From assembly GCF_023703415.1 (NCBI RefSeq), contig NZ_JAGMTU010000003.1, positions 620,001 through 684,000 on the forward strand: a DNA stretch of 64,000 nucleotides, read 5' to 3'. Position numbers and translations under genes: made by a program. This DNA comes from Microbacterium sp. USTB-Y (GTDB taxonomy: Bacteria; Actinomycetota; Actinomycetes; Actinomycetales; Microbacteriaceae). Of this stretch, positions 52,827 to 61,702 are shown piece by piece; position 1 is the first letter of the stretch, and each line of letters begins with the position of its first letter. Under the pieces are notes generated by a model. It was given only the letters and a program-made list of their open reading frames with translations. It searched no databases and was not told the DNA's origin.

Positions 52827-53438
52827 TCAGGATCCGGACGCCGGGACGCTCGCGACAGAACCCGCCGCGAGCAGCGCTCCGATGGTCGCGCGGACCCGCT
52901 CGGCGACCTCGTCGAACGGCTCGGGGCGGAGCTTCCCGTCCAGGTGCAGGAAGGCGAGGCCGTGCGCGGCGCTCCACATGCCCGTCGCGATCGCCGGAGA
53001 CGGGACGCCGGGGAACAGGCGCTCGGTGACGCCGCCGAGCAGGGCGTGCAGTCGCTCGGCGGCCTGGACGCGTTCGCCGTCGGCGGGGTCGCACTCGTTG
53101 CCGAACATGAGACGGAACACGGCGGGGCGGCGAAGTGCGAATCCGACATAGGCGACGCCGAGGGCGCTGAGCACGTCGACCGCGGTCGCGTCGTCGGCTA
53201 GAGCTGCGAGAGAGTCGGAGAGATCGCCGGTGAGGTCGGTGAAGCCCTCGACGGCCACCGCGGCGTCCAGCGCCGCACGATCGGCGAAGTGCCGGTAGGG
53301 CGCCGTCTGAGAGACCCCGGCCCGGCGGGCGACGGCGCGCATCGAGAGCTGCTCGCCGTCCTCCAGGGACGCGATCGCCGCAGTCAGGAGCGCCGCCCGC
53401 AGGTCGCCGTGGTGGTAGGACTTCTCGGAAGTTGACAC
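52827..53438 (-). CDS. TetR-family transcriptional regulator
   Basis: A 203-residue regulator: HHGDLRAALLTAAIASLEDG, LSMRAVARRAGVSQTAPYRH with FADRAALDAA (helix-turn-helix), then a WHG-type C-terminal domain (YVGFALRRPAVFRLMFGNEC, GMWSAAHGLAFLHLDG). GTG 53438 has GAGGGAAG six bases upstream. It faces the epimerase gene at 53507, and a consensus promoter for that gene starts inside its first codons, so it probably represses both. Confidence 0.92.
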   Translation of the reverse strand: MSTSEKSYHHGDLRAALLTAAIASLEDGEQLSMRAVARRAGVSQTAPYRHFADRAALDAAVAVEGFTDLTGDLSDSLAALADDATAVDVLSALGVAYVGFALRRPAVFRLMFGNECDPADGERVQAAERLHALLGGVTERLFPGVPSPAIATGMWSAAHGLAFLHLDGKLRPEPFDEVAERVRATIGALLAAGSVASVPASGS

Positions 53439-53460
53439 TGAACACTTCCCTCTCTACGAT
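53432..53460 (+). promoter_or_regulatory. Near-consensus promoter for the epimerase gene
   Basis: TTGACA (53432-53437), 17 bp, TACGAT (53455-53460). The -35 overlaps the first codons of the divergent tetR. GTTGACACTG (53431-53440) and CAGTGCAAAC (53469-53478) form an imperfect inverted repeat around it, a possible TetR site. Confidence 0.7.
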
Positions 53461-53506
53461 CATGTGTGCAGTGCAAACATAGCGCACGGAAGGCGATGGG
53501 ACAGGG

Positions 53507-54457
53507 ATGCAGACGATCCTGGGGGCGAATGGTCAGATCGCGATCGAGCTGGCGCGGGAACTGGACCGCGCGGGCGCCGGAGAGCTCCGGCTGGTCAGCC
53601 GCACCCCGCGAAAGGTCAACGACGCGGACGACACGCGCAGCGCCGACCTCCTCGACGCCGAGCAGACCGGATCCGCCGTGGCGGGGAGCGAGACCGTCTA
53701 CTTCACGGCCGGTCTGCCCGCCGACACGGCGCTCTGGGAGGCGCGGTTCCCGACGATGCTCCGCAACGCGCTCGACGCCGCGAAGGCCGCGGGAGCCCGG
53801 TTCGCCTACTTCGACAACACCTACATGTATCCGCAGGACGCCCGGGTGCAGACCGAGGACACGCCCTTCGAGCCGGTCGGTCCCAAGGGGCGCGTCCGCG
53901 CCGCGATGGCCCGGATGGTGCTCGACGAGATGGAGCGCGGCGACATCCCGGTCCTGATCGCCCGCGCCCCGGAGTTCTACGGCCCGGGTCGCACGCAGAG
54001 CGTGACCAACGCCCTGGTGATCGATCGCCTCGCGGCGGGGAAGCGCCCGCTGGTGCCGGTGCGCGACGACCGCAGGCGCTCGTTGATCTGGACCCCGGAT
54101 GCGAGCCGCGCGCTCGCCCTGCTGGGCCGCACGCCCGATGCGTACGGGCAGACCTGGCACCTGCCCGTCGATCCGCAGCGACCCGCCTACCGAGAGTTCG
54201 CCGACCTCGCGGCGCCCGCCTTCGACCGCTCCTCCGGGTACACGGTGGTGCCGGAATGGCTGCTCCGTGCCGGTGGCATGGTGAGCCCGCAGGTGCGCGA
54301 GCTGCAGGAGCTCCTGCCGCGCTATCGGCATGACAATCTCTTCGACTCCGGCAAGTTCCTGGCCCGCTTCCCGGAGTTCCCGGTGACGACGTACGCCGAA
54401 GGGCTGCGAACGGTCCACGCGGAAGCGGCGTCGCGCCGGGAGAACCGAGCATCGTGA
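53507..54457 (+). CDS. NAD-dependent epimerase/dehydratase-like (atypical SDR)
   Basis: A 316-residue extended/atypical SDR. The dinucleotide loop is MQTILGANGQIAIELARELD (GxxGxxG variant GANGQIG-like). ARFAYFDNTYMYPQDAR and PVLIARAPEFYGPG are the usual active-site-like and Rossmann regions; YxxxK is not intact, so activity is unclear. Such proteins often are NAD(P)H-binding oxidoreductases controlled by TetR. Divergent tetR and consensus promoter support that here. Confidence 0.88.
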   Translation: MQTILGANGQIAIELARELDRAGAGELRLVSRTPRKVNDADDTRSADLLDAEQTGSAVAGSETVYFTAGLPADTALWEARFPTMLRNALDAAKAAGARFAYFDNTYMYPQDARVQTEDTPFEPVGPKGRVRAAMARMVLDEMERGDIPVLIARAPEFYGPGRTQSVTNALVIDRLAAGKRPLVPVRDDRRRSLIWTPDASRALALLGRTPDAYGQTWHLPVDPQRPAYREFADLAAPAFDRSSGYTVVPEWLLRAGGMVSPQVRELQELLPRYRHDNLFDSGKFLARFPEFPVTTYAEGLRTVHAEAASRRENRAS

Positions 54458-54529
54458 TACTCCGGTAGGGGGTGGATCCGGCTCCGCAGCGGGACGCGAA
54501 GGCGCAGACCTGCCCGCGACCGTAGGGGA

Positions 54530-55837
54530 ATGGCACTCCTCACCCCCGTTCCCCCCGTCGCCGCGGTCGCGCCCGCGCCGTCCGCTCCGGCCACCCCTGC
54601 CGGAGCCCGCCCCGCACGCGACACCGCGGTGGATGCCGTGCGCGCCCTGCTGCTGGGCGTCGTCGTGCTCCTGCACGCCCTCATGGCCGGAGTGAGCGTC
54701 GCCGCCGACGGATCCCCGATCCTGCGCAACGCGATGGAGGGCTGGGACGGATTCGCCCCGCTCACCTGGATCCTGCAGATCATGCCGCTGTTCTTCGTGC
54801 TGGGCGGCTTCGCCTCGTACACGCAGTGGACGCGGCAGCGGGCGAAGGGCGCGACCGCCGGCGACTACGTGGCCGGGCGTGTGCGCCGGCTGCTGATCCC
54901 CGCGGTGGGCGCGATCATCGCTGCGGCCGTGCTGCTCGCGGCGCTCGTCGTCGCCGGGGTGCCGGCTGACGTCGTGGCCACGGCGGGATTCCGGATCGGC
55001 CAGCCGTTCTGGTTCCTGGGTATGTATCTCGGCTGCTCGGCGCTGGTGCCCGTGATGGTGCGACTGCACGAGCGCCACCGCGCGCTGACCTTCGCCGCGC
55101 TCGCCGCGGGGGTCGTCGTCGTCGACATCGTGCGCGGTGCGACGGGCGTCACCGCGATCGGCCTGCTGAACATGGCGTTCGTGTGGCTGCTGCTGCAGCA
55201 GCTCGGGTTCGCGGTCGCGGACGGATCCCTCGACCGCCTGCGGCGGGGAGCGCTGCTCGCGGTCGCCGGGGTCGCCGCCGGCGCCGCCGCCGTGCTCATC
55301 GTCACCGGCGCGGCGCCCGGCGACCTCATCGCGGCGCTGAACCCGCCGATGGCGATCCTCGTGGTCGTGGGCGTCGCGCAGACCGCGGTGTTCCTCGCGC
55401 TGCGTCCGCGACTGCGGGCGGCGGTCGCGGGTCCGCGCACGGCCGCCGTGGTCTCGTGGGTGAACGGCCGGGCGATGACGATCTACTCCTGGCACATGCT
55501 CGTCGTGATCGCCCTGGCCGGGATCCTGCTGCTCGCGCACGTCGGCCTGCCGGCACCGCTCACCGCCGCCTGGTGGGCGAGCCGACCGCTCTGGTTCGCC
55601 GCGGTGCTGGTGGCCGTCGCGCTCGTCGTCGCGGTGACCGGCAGGCGCGAGGCCGCCCGCGAGTCCGCCGGGGCCCGCGTGGGCCGGATGCGGGCGACCG
55701 GGGCGACGCTGACCGGAGTCGCGGGGGTGGTGACGATCCTCGTCGGCGGATCCTCTCCCTCGGCATGGGTCGTGGGCGCGGTGCTCGTGCTCGGGGCTCT
55801 GCGACTGGCCGGGGGCCGTGCCGGGCGTCTCGCCTAG
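54530..55837 (+). CDS. Acyltransferase 3 family membrane protein
   Basis: A 435-residue membrane protein of the OafA/acyltransferase-3 family, about 10-12 TM. Signatures: VDAVRALLLGVVVLLHALMA (with the active His in VVLLHAL), PLFFVLGGFASYTQWTR, RVRRLLIPAVG, and PFWFLGMYLGCSALVPVMVR. These proteins O-acylate cell-surface glycans or lipids using acyl-CoA. The N-terminus (about 28 residues) is Pro/Ala rich. Its last 4 nt overlap the convergent EamA gene. Substrate unknown. Confidence 0.9.
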   Translation: MALLTPVPPVAAVAPAPSAPATPAGARPARDTAVDAVRALLLGVVVLLHALMAGVSVAADGSPILRNAMEGWDGFAPLTWILQIMPLFFVLGGFASYTQWTRQRAKGATAGDYVAGRVRRLLIPAVGAIIAAAVLLAALVVAGVPADVVATAGFRIGQPFWFLGMYLGCSALVPVMVRLHERHRALTFAALAAGVVVVDIVRGATGVTAIGLLNMAFVWLLLQQLGFAVADGSLDRLRRGALLAVAGVAAGAAAVLIVTGAAPGDLIAALNPPMAILVVVGVAQTAVFLALRPRLRAAVAGPRTAAVVSWVNGRAMTIYSWHMLVVIALAGILLLAHVGLPAPLTAAWWASRPLWFAAVLVAVALVVAVTGRREAARESAGARVGRMRATGATLTGVAGVVTILVGGSSPSAWVVGAVLVLGALRLAGGRAGRLA

Positions 55838-56796
55838 GGCCGCGCCTGAGCGGGCGGGCGTCGGCGCAGGCGCGTCACGAGCACGCCGAGCAGGCAGAGC
55901 GCGCCGCCGACGAACATGAGCGGCGTCGGCACCTCGCCGAGGATCAGCCACGACAGCAGGATCGCGATCGCGGGCACAACATAAGTGGTGGCGGAGGTCT
56001 GCCCGGCCGTGCTGCGCTGCAGCACGTACGCCCAGGTCGTGAACGCGATCGCGGTCGGGAAGATGCCGAGGTACACCACCCATAGGGTCGCGTCGAGGGG
56101 CGCGGTCTCCAGCGCCCCGACGAGGCTGCCGCTCCAGGGCAGCAGCGCCACGGTGCCGGCCGCCGCACCGAGCCAGGTGAGCGTGGTCGCGTCGGAGCCC
56201 TGGCTCAGCAGATGCTTCTGCAGCAGCGTGCAGCCGGCGTACATGACTGCGGCGAGCAGGGCGAGCAGGAGACCGGCGATGTCGAGGGCTCCGCTCTTGG
56301 TCGAGGAGTTCAGGCCGATGAGCACGACTCCGCCGAAGGCGATCGGCGCCCCGATCAGCAGTGGTTTCGGGAAGCCTTCGCGCAGGAACAGCCCGCTGAA
56401 GACGACCACCATGAGCGGTGCCAGGTTGACGACCATCGCCGCGGTGCCGGCGTCGAGGGTGTGCTCGGCGGCGTTGAGTGCGAGGTTGTAGACGCAGAAC
56501 CAGCCGACGCCCCAGACGGCCACCAGCAGCCAGTGCCGCCGTGGCGGCAGGCGGATCCCGCGGCGCAGCGCGATGACGGTGAGCGCCACGGTCCCGACCG
56601 CCATGCGCAGCAGCGCGAGCGCGCCCGGGTCGAAATGCGGGCCGGCGCCGCGGATCCCGATGAACGCCGAGGCCCACAGGACGACCGTGACCACGGCCGC
56701 CGTCAGGACGAGGGCCCCGTTGCGGCGCGGCGGGGGGACGAGGGCGCCCGCGCCGTCCGCCGGTTCGCGCTTCGGTCCTGCCGTGGTCTCCGCCAT
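55834..56796 (-). CDS. EamA/DMT-family transporter
   Basis: A 320-residue, ten-TM metabolite exporter with two EamA repeats: VVTVVLWASAFIGIRGAGPH at the start of the first, and WFCVYNLALNAAEHTLDAGT, AAMVVNLAPLMVVVFSGLFL; the second half has FTTWAYVLQRSTAGQTSATT and VPAIAILLSWLILGEVP. Such proteins export amino acids or related metabolites. Stand-alone; convergent with the acyltransferase. Confidence 0.92.
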   Translation of the reverse strand: MAETTAGPKREPADGAGALVPPPRRNGALVLTAAVVTVVLWASAFIGIRGAGPHFDPGALALLRMAVGTVALTVIALRRGIRLPPRRHWLLVAVWGVGWFCVYNLALNAAEHTLDAGTAAMVVNLAPLMVVVFSGLFLREGFPKPLLIGAPIAFGGVVLIGLNSSTKSGALDIAGLLLALLAAVMYAGCTLLQKHLLSQGSDATTLTWLGAAAGTVALLPWSGSLVGALETAPLDATLWVVYLGIFPTAIAFTTWAYVLQRSTAGQTSATTYVVPAIAILLSWLILGEVPTPLMFVGGALCLLGVLVTRLRRRPPAQARP

Positions 56797-56884
56797 CCTC
56801 CGATCGTCGCAGGGGTCGCCGACATCGGTCGAGACCGGCGACAGCCATCGCCCGCCGACATCCCGCCATGCGTCGGCGGCGCGG

Positions 56885-57790
56885 TCAGATCGCGTCGCGT
56901 CGCGCCTGGATCGGTGCGCCCGGGGTGCCGTCCGTGTAGACGGCCGTGATGATCGGGTTCCCGATCCCGAGGTCGATCGCCCCGGCGCCGAGGGTGATCG
57001 ACGCTCGACCGGCCGCGTCGAAGGTGACGGATCCCGCCGCCGCGCCGCCGTACGTGACCGCCGCGGTCGAGCCGGGCTGGCCCGAGAGCATCAGCGTGTA
57101 GCTGCTGAGGATCCTGATCCCGAGCAGGTTCACGGTCTGATTCGCGACGATCCCGGTGAAGGCGAGCGGCGCGGGGGCCGGTGGCACCGGCGTCGGCGCG
57201 GGCGGCGCCGGGTCCGGCGACGACACCGCGGGGACGGGAGCCGGGGCGGGCGGGGCCTGCGTCGGCGACGCTACGGGACCCTCGTCGGCGGAGGGCGTTC
57301 CGGGCGCCGGCGACGCCACGGCGGGGACGGGCGGGGCGCTCGTCGCGGGAGGCGTCGCCGGGGCGGATGTCACGGCGGGCGCCGGAGGGCCCCCGTTCTC
57401 GAGACCGCGCTCGACGAGGGGGTTCGGGGCGGCTGGGGCGGAGATGTCCTGACCGATCGCCGCGGGGCCGTCCGGGGTGCGCAGGAACCAGAGTCCGATC
57501 GCTCCGAGGGCGAGGCAGAGCAGCACCGCTGCTCCGGAGATCCACAGCGCCGTCCGCCGCCGAGGGGGCGCGGTCGCGGCCGGCTCGATCGGGGCGGCGG
57601 AGGGAAGAGGCAGGGGCACCGGAAGCGGGGAGCCGGGCTTCGCCGGGGGAACCGTCAGCGGTGCCGCGAGCAGAGGCCCCGGCGACGGCTGCGCCGTCTG
57701 CTCCTCGCGATGCAGGCGCGCTTCGCGCCGCGTGGCTGCGGCGGGCGCGGCCCGTGGGCCCGCGGGCGGCTGGTCCGTCGGCTCTGTCAT
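56885..57790 (-). CDS. Pro/Ala-rich single-TM protein
   Basis: A 301-residue protein I do not recognise. Residues 1-78 are disordered and basic to proline-rich, one TM helix is at about 80-101 (TALWISGAAVLLCLALGAIG), 105-205 is an extracytoplasmic Pro/Ala/Ser linker (PPAPAPVPAVSSPDPAPPAP), and the last about 95 residues form a small soluble domain with beta-like sequence (FTGIVANQTVNLLGIRILSS, GQPGSTAAVTYGGAAAGSVT). Codon use is as in neighbours. Between EamA and the HEPN/MNT pair; the 284-bp gap 57791-58074 holds nothing I can call. Confidence 0.72.
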   Translation of the reverse strand: MTEPTDQPPAGPRAAPAAATRREARLHREEQTAQPSPGPLLAAPLTVPPAKPGSPLPVPLPLPSAAPIEPAATAPPRRRTALWISGAAVLLCLALGAIGLWFLRTPDGPAAIGQDISAPAAPNPLVERGLENGGPPAPAVTSAPATPPATSAPPVPAVASPAPGTPSADEGPVASPTQAPPAPAPVPAVSSPDPAPPAPTPVPPAPAPLAFTGIVANQTVNLLGIRILSSYTLMLSGQPGSTAAVTYGGAAAGSVTFDAAGRASITLGAGAIDLGIGNPIITAVYTDGTPGAPIQARRDAI

Positions 57791-58074
57791 CGGTGTCTCC
57801 GGCAGCGCTGCTCCCGATCGACACGGCGCGTCGCTGCGGATCTCACCCTATCGGCCGGCCGCCGTCGATGTTCCCCCGTCGCGAACTCGGTCGGATCCGC
57901 GCGCTTTGAGCGGGTTCGCCGACGAACAGGCCGAATCGACGGAGTTCGCAGCGGGATCCCGAAGCGAGGGCGAGCACTCAGCGTCAGGCGTTGCCCCGCG
58001 GTCATCCGGTGTACGCCTCGGCGAGGGAGGTGCGGCCGACGCGGCGGGCGGGCTGGTGCGTCAGAGGCGGCGCT

Positions 58075-58419
58075 TCAGCGAGCGGCGCGGCGCTCCTGAT
58101 CGACCATCGCGGCGAGCTCGGGGAAGCCTCGGGTGACGGTCCGCCACAGCAGTGCCTCGTCGAGGCGGTCATAGTGGTGCACCACGAAGTCCCGATGCCG
58201 CGCCGCCGCTCGCCACTCCGATCGCCGGAAACGCTCCGGATCGGCGTGGATCAGCCGCTTCGCGAGATCGCCCACGCGGTTCGACAGCGCTTCGAACGCC
58301 AACGGCAACGCCGGATCCGCATGGAAGTCCTCTTCCCCGCGTTCGGCGAGGGCCGCGGCCCGGTCGAGGATCAGCGCCAGGTCTTCGAGCCAGCGGCCGA
58401 TCCGCTCGTCGTCGTTCAC
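58075..58419 (-). CDS. hepT: HepT-like HEPN toxin
   Basis: A 114-residue HEPN ribonuclease of the HepT class. The catalytic motif RX4HXY is exactly RDFVVHHY (about residues 76-83). The preceding helix [17 protein letters not shown] fits the family. GTG 58419 overlaps the antitoxin stop (GTGA). In type VII systems MntA adenylylates HepT on the Tyr of this motif to switch it off. Being a HEPN enzyme, it would cleave RNA (in known cases tRNA or mRNA). Intact as far as seen. Confidence 0.85.
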   Translation of the reverse strand: MNDDERIGRWLEDLALILDRAAALAERGEEDFHADPALPLAFEALSNRVGDLAKRLIHADPERFRRSEWRAAARHRDFVVHHYDRLDEALLWRTVTRGFPELAAMVDQERRAAR

Positions 58420-58871
58420 AGCGGAACGGCCTCGGCGAGGATCCGGGCGTCGCGCGTCGCGTCGACCGAGGTGCTCGGCAGCGCGGTGACGGGCACGCCG
58501 AGCACCGTCTCCGCATCGAGCTCGAACTGCGCGATGTCGAACAGGGTGGCGTCGGCGTCGGGGGTGACGAGCAGGTCGACATCGCTCCCCGCCCGTTGCT
58601 CGCCGCGCGCGACCGAACCGAACACGCGCACCTCTCGAAGATGCGCGACGTGGGCCAACCGCTCGAGCACGGATCCGTACCGCCGCAGCTCTGCGAGGTC
58701 GATGCTGCGCGATTGCGGATCCAGATGCAGGAAGCGCTCGTAGGAAAGCAGCACCGCCTCCGGACGCCGGTGCGCGCCGATCACCACGGGATCGGCGTCG
58801 GGGTCGTCGCGGAAGGCCGCCAGGGCACGCGAGAGGCCGATGCGGGCGTCGGCCACCGAGCTGACATCCAT
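58416..58871 (-). CDS. mntA: MntA-type nucleotidyltransferase antitoxin fused to a Phd/YefM-like domain
   Basis: A 151-residue protein with two parts. The C-terminal part holds [18 protein letters not shown], exactly the MntA motif GSX10DXD, with [13 protein letters not shown] after it: the minimal nucleotidyltransferase that AMPylates HepT. The N-terminal about 50 residues ([38 protein letters not shown]) are Phd/YefM-like, a DNA-binding antitoxin fold not part of ordinary MntA. ATG 58871 is 4 nt from AAGGAGG; ATG 58874 is 1 nt from it. Two TGTACA boxes, the YefM core operator, overlap the upstream region. So one protein may combine AMPylation with transcriptional autorepression. Confidence 0.82.
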   Translation of the reverse strand: MDVSSVADARIGLSRALAAFRDDPDADPVVIGAHRRPEAVLLSYERFLHLDPQSRSIDLAELRRYGSVLERLAHVAHLREVRVFGSVARGEQRAGSDVDLLVTPDADATLFDIAQFELDAETVLGVPVTALPSTSVDATRDARILAEAVPL

Positions 58872-58881
58872 CATTCCTCCT

Positions 58882-58899
58882 TGTACATCTCCCTGTACA
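58882..58899. promoter_or_regulatory. Twin TGTACA boxes (YefM/Phd-type operator)
   Basis: TGTACA at 58882-58887 and 58894-58899, centres 12 bp apart, within the longer inverted repeat CTTGTAC (58880-58886) / GTACAAG (58895-58901). The first box touches the ribosome site of the antitoxin gene. In the E. coli yefM-yoeB operator the TGTACA cores have the same 12-bp spacing. Confidence 0.75.
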
Positions 58900-58968
58900 A
58901 GTATTGGACTCCGAGGCGTTCGGATCAACAGCGGATCCGCCGCGCAACGCGGCCCGGACCCCCTCCGA

Positions 58969-58995
58969 TAGACTGGCCCCGCCCGATCGGGCCAG
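58969..58995 (+). promoter_or_regulatory. purA: Possible purA promoter -10 and start-site hairpin
   Basis: TAGACT (58969-58974) as -10 (the -35 is poor), immediately followed by CTGGCCC (58973-58979), 9-nt loop, GGGCCAG (58989-58995). Leader of about 85 nt to ATG 59064. Confidence 0.35.
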
Positions 58996-59063
58996 CTCAT
59001 CCGCCGGTGCAATCCCGGCGAAAAGCACGGCGGCCACCGGCCGCACCCAAGGGGGATGCACCC

Positions 59064-60350
59064 ATGCCAGGAATCGTGATCGTCGGCGTCCAGTGGGGCG
59101 ACGAGGGCAAGGGCAAGGCCACCGACCTGCTCGGCGAGCGCACCGACTGGGTCGTCAAGTTCAACGGCGGCAACAACGCCGGACACACGGTGGTCGTCGG
59201 CGACGAGAAGTACGCCCTGCACCTGCTGCCCTCGGGCATCCTCTCGCCCGGCGTCACCCCGGTCATCGGCAACGGCGTCGTGATCGACCTCGAGGTGCTG
59301 TTCCACGAGCTCGAGGCGCTCGGATCCCGCGGCATCGACACGTCCCGGCTGAAGGTGAGCGCCAACGCGCACATCATCACCCAGTACCACCGCACCCTCG
59401 ACAAGGTCACCGAGCGCTTCCTCGGCAAGCGGATGATCGGCACCACCGGCCGCGGCATCGGCCCGGCCTACGCCGACAAGATCAACCGCGTCGGGATCCG
59501 CGTGCAGGACCTCTTCGACGAGAACATCCTGCGGCAGAAGGTCGAGGGGGCCCTCGACCAGAAGAACCACCTGCTGGTGAAGGTCTTCAACCGCCGCGCC
59601 ATCGCCGTTGACGAGATCGTGGACGACCTGCTCTCCTATGCGGAGCGGCTGCGTCCGATGGTCGCCGACACCGGGCACCTGCTCGACGACGCCCTGCAGC
59701 GCGGCGAGGTCGTCGTGTTCGAGGGCGGCCAGGCCACCATGCTCGACGTCGACCACGGCACGTATCCGTTCGTGACCTCGTCGTCGGCCACCGCGGGCGG
59801 CGCCTCGACGGGATCCGGCGTCGGTCCCGGTCGCCTGGACCGGATCGTCGGCATCGTCAAGGCGTACACGACGCGGGTCGGATCCGGTCCGTTCCCCACC
59901 GAGCTCTTCGACGAGCAGGGCGACTGGCTGCGCGCGCGCGGCTTCGAGTTCGGCACCACGACCGGGCGTCCGCGCCGCGTCGGCTGGTACGACGCCCCCA
60001 TCACGCGGTACGCGACGCGCGTGAACGGCATCACCGACCTCGTGCTCACCAAGCTCGACATCCTCGACGGACTCGACCAGATCCCCGTGTGCGTCGCCTA
60101 CGACGTCGACGGCGTGCGCTTCGACGACGTGCCCGTGAACCAGAGCGACTTCCACCACGCGAAGCCGATCCTGGAGTACTTCCCGGGCTGGCAGGAGGAC
60201 ATCTCCTCCGCGCGCACGTTCGAGGAGCTGCCGAAGAACGCCCAGGACTACGTGCTCGCCCTGGAGAAGATGTCCGGCACGCGCATCTCGGTGATCGGCG
60301 TCGGCCCCGAGCGCGACCAGGTCGTCGTCCGGCACGACCTCGTCGACTGA
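59064..60350 (+). CDS. purA: Adenylosuccinate synthetase
   Basis: A 428-residue cytoplasmic GTP-dependent enzyme converting IMP and aspartate to adenylosuccinate, first step of AMP synthesis from IMP. The P-loop is [19 protein letters not shown] (Asp13 catalytic, about residues 8-26). [49 protein letters not shown] and [11 protein letters not shown] are all present. AGGGGGA ahead of ATG 59064. Full length and normal. Monocistronic; a palindromic repeat array follows. Confidence 0.99.
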   Translation: MPGIVIVGVQWGDEGKGKATDLLGERTDWVVKFNGGNNAGHTVVVGDEKYALHLLPSGILSPGVTPVIGNGVVIDLEVLFHELEALGSRGIDTSRLKVSANAHIITQYHRTLDKVTERFLGKRMIGTTGRGIGPAYADKINRVGIRVQDLFDENILRQKVEGALDQKNHLLVKVFNRRAIAVDEIVDDLLSYAERLRPMVADTGHLLDDALQRGEVVVFEGGQATMLDVDHGTYPFVTSSSATAGGASTGSGVGPGRLDRIVGIVKAYTTRVGSGPFPTELFDEQGDWLRARGFEFGTTTGRPRRVGWYDAPITRYATRVNGITDLVLTKLDILDGLDQIPVCVAYDVDGVRFDDVPVNQSDFHHAKPILEYFPGWQEDISSARTFEELPKNAQDYVLALEKMSGTRISVIGVGPERDQVVVRHDLVD

Positions 60351-60370
60351 CACCCCCGGGACGGACGGCG

Positions 60371-60456
60371 TGCCGAGCGCACGGAAGGCTGCCGAATGCA
60401 CGGGTTATCGGAGTGAACGACCCGTGCACTCGACAGCATCGGGTGCACTCGACGAG
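60371..60456. repeat. Palindromic array of GCTGCCGARTGCACGGG half-sites
   Basis: Half-sites: TGCCGAGCGCACGG (60371 on), GCTGCCGAATGCACGGGT (60388-60405), ACCCGTGCACTCGACAGC (60420-60437) and GGGTGCACTCGACGA (about 60441-60455). The middle two are 18-bp arms matching at 16 positions around a 14-nt loop. It may also serve as the purA terminator. Confidence 0.75.
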
Positions 60457-60470
60457 AGAGTGAGGGTGCG

Positions 60471-61598
60471 ATGACGCGATTCTGGGTCGGCGGCTACGGC
60501 GTCGACATGGAGGGACCGGCTGACGGCATCGGGCTGCTCGCCGTCGATGAGGGACACGGTCCGACGACGCTCGCCTACCGCGGTGCGGTGGCGCCCGCCC
60601 CATCGCCGTCCTGGCTCGCACAGCATCCGACCCTCGACGTGGTCTACGCGGCGCTCGAGGGATCCGGCGAGGTCGCCGCATTCGCGCGGACCGGTGAGAG
60701 CGCCCTGCGCCCGGTCGGTCGTCCGGTGGCGGCCGGGCAGTACGTGTGCCATCTGGCGGTGGCCCCCGACGGACGGTTCCTCGTCGCGAGCTGCTACGGC
60801 GACGGCCGTGTGGTGCGGATCGGGCTCGACGCCGACGGCGGGCTGGTGCCGGCGGCGCGCGACAGGGCGGCCGAACTGCGCGCGGCCCTGTTCGGCGAGG
60901 ATGCGGACGAGGCGTCCGGCGAGGGCGGTGGCGATCCGGCGGCCGCCGTCGACCCCTATGCCTCGGATCCGAACCGCCTCGACCCGAACGGCGACCCCCG
61001 GGTGTCGCACGCCCACGCCGCCGCGTTCCTCCCCGACGGGCGGGTCGCGACGACCGACCTCGGCTACGACCTCGTGCGGATCTGGCGTCCGGCGGCGTCC
61101 GGGCTGGCGCTCGACCACGAGGTCGTGCTGCCCCGGGGATCCGGCCCGCGGCACATGGTCGTGCATCCGAGCGGGCACCTGCATGTCGTCACCGAGTACT
61201 CGTGCGAGCTTTTCACGCTGGCCGCCGACCGCGAGGGTCGCTGGGGGCTGATCGCCGCGACCGCGGTCTCGGCGATCGCGACGCCCGGACATGACTATCC
61301 GTCCGAGCTCAGCCGCTCCCGCGACGGGGAGACCCTGTACGCCGGGGTGCGCGGCAGCAACACGATCGCGGCGCTCCGCGTCCGCGGATCGGGCGAGCGG
61401 GTCGAGCCCCTCGCGCTCGCCGACGCCGGCGTCGACTGGCCCCGCCACCATCTCGTGCACGACGGCGCGCTGCTCGTCGCGGGACAGCGCTCGGACGAGA
61501 TCAGCGTGCTCGACCTCGACGAGCGCACCGGGGCCCCGGGCCGAATCCGGCACCGCACTCCGGCCCCGGCGCCGACGCACCTGTTGCTCGCGCGCTGA
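60471..61598 (+). CDS. Lactonase-family beta-propeller protein
   Basis: A 375-residue, probably seven-bladed protein of the YbhE/6-phosphogluconolactonase (lactonase) family. Blade signatures: FWVGGYGVDMEGPADGIGLL, QHPTLDVVYAALEGSGEVAA, DGRFLVASCYGDGRVVRIGL, HAHAAAFLPDGRVATTDLGY, RHMVVHPSGHLHVVTEYSCE and VHDGALLVAGQRSDEISVLD. An acidic insertion (about 140-170, GEDADEASGEGGGDPAAAVD) is variable. The actual substrate is unsure; 6-phosphogluconolactone hydrolysis is the known activity of some members. Confidence 0.9.
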   Translation: MTRFWVGGYGVDMEGPADGIGLLAVDEGHGPTTLAYRGAVAPAPSPSWLAQHPTLDVVYAALEGSGEVAAFARTGESALRPVGRPVAAGQYVCHLAVAPDGRFLVASCYGDGRVVRIGLDADGGLVPAARDRAAELRAALFGEDADEASGEGGGDPAAAVDPYASDPNRLDPNGDPRVSHAHAAAFLPDGRVATTDLGYDLVRIWRPAASGLALDHEVVLPRGSGPRHMVVHPSGHLHVVTEYSCELFTLAADREGRWGLIAATAVSAIATPGHDYPSELSRSRDGETLYAGVRGSNTIAALRVRGSGERVEPLALADAGVDWPRHHLVHDGALLVAGQRSDEISVLDLDERTGAPGRIRHRTPAPAPTHLLLAR

Positions 61599-61702
61599 GG
61601 CCGGATCCGTCGGCCGACCCGCCGTCTTGGAGGATCGGCCGGCGGATGGCACAGTGAGTTCCCACGGCGATCCCGCGGTGATGCGGGGCAGGAGGGGAAC
61701 GG

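Noticed and set aside
58416..60401. 661-codon minus-strand frame joining the antitoxin to purA antisense
   Set aside because: Only its last 151 codons are the antitoxin; the rest is antisense to purA with no domain.
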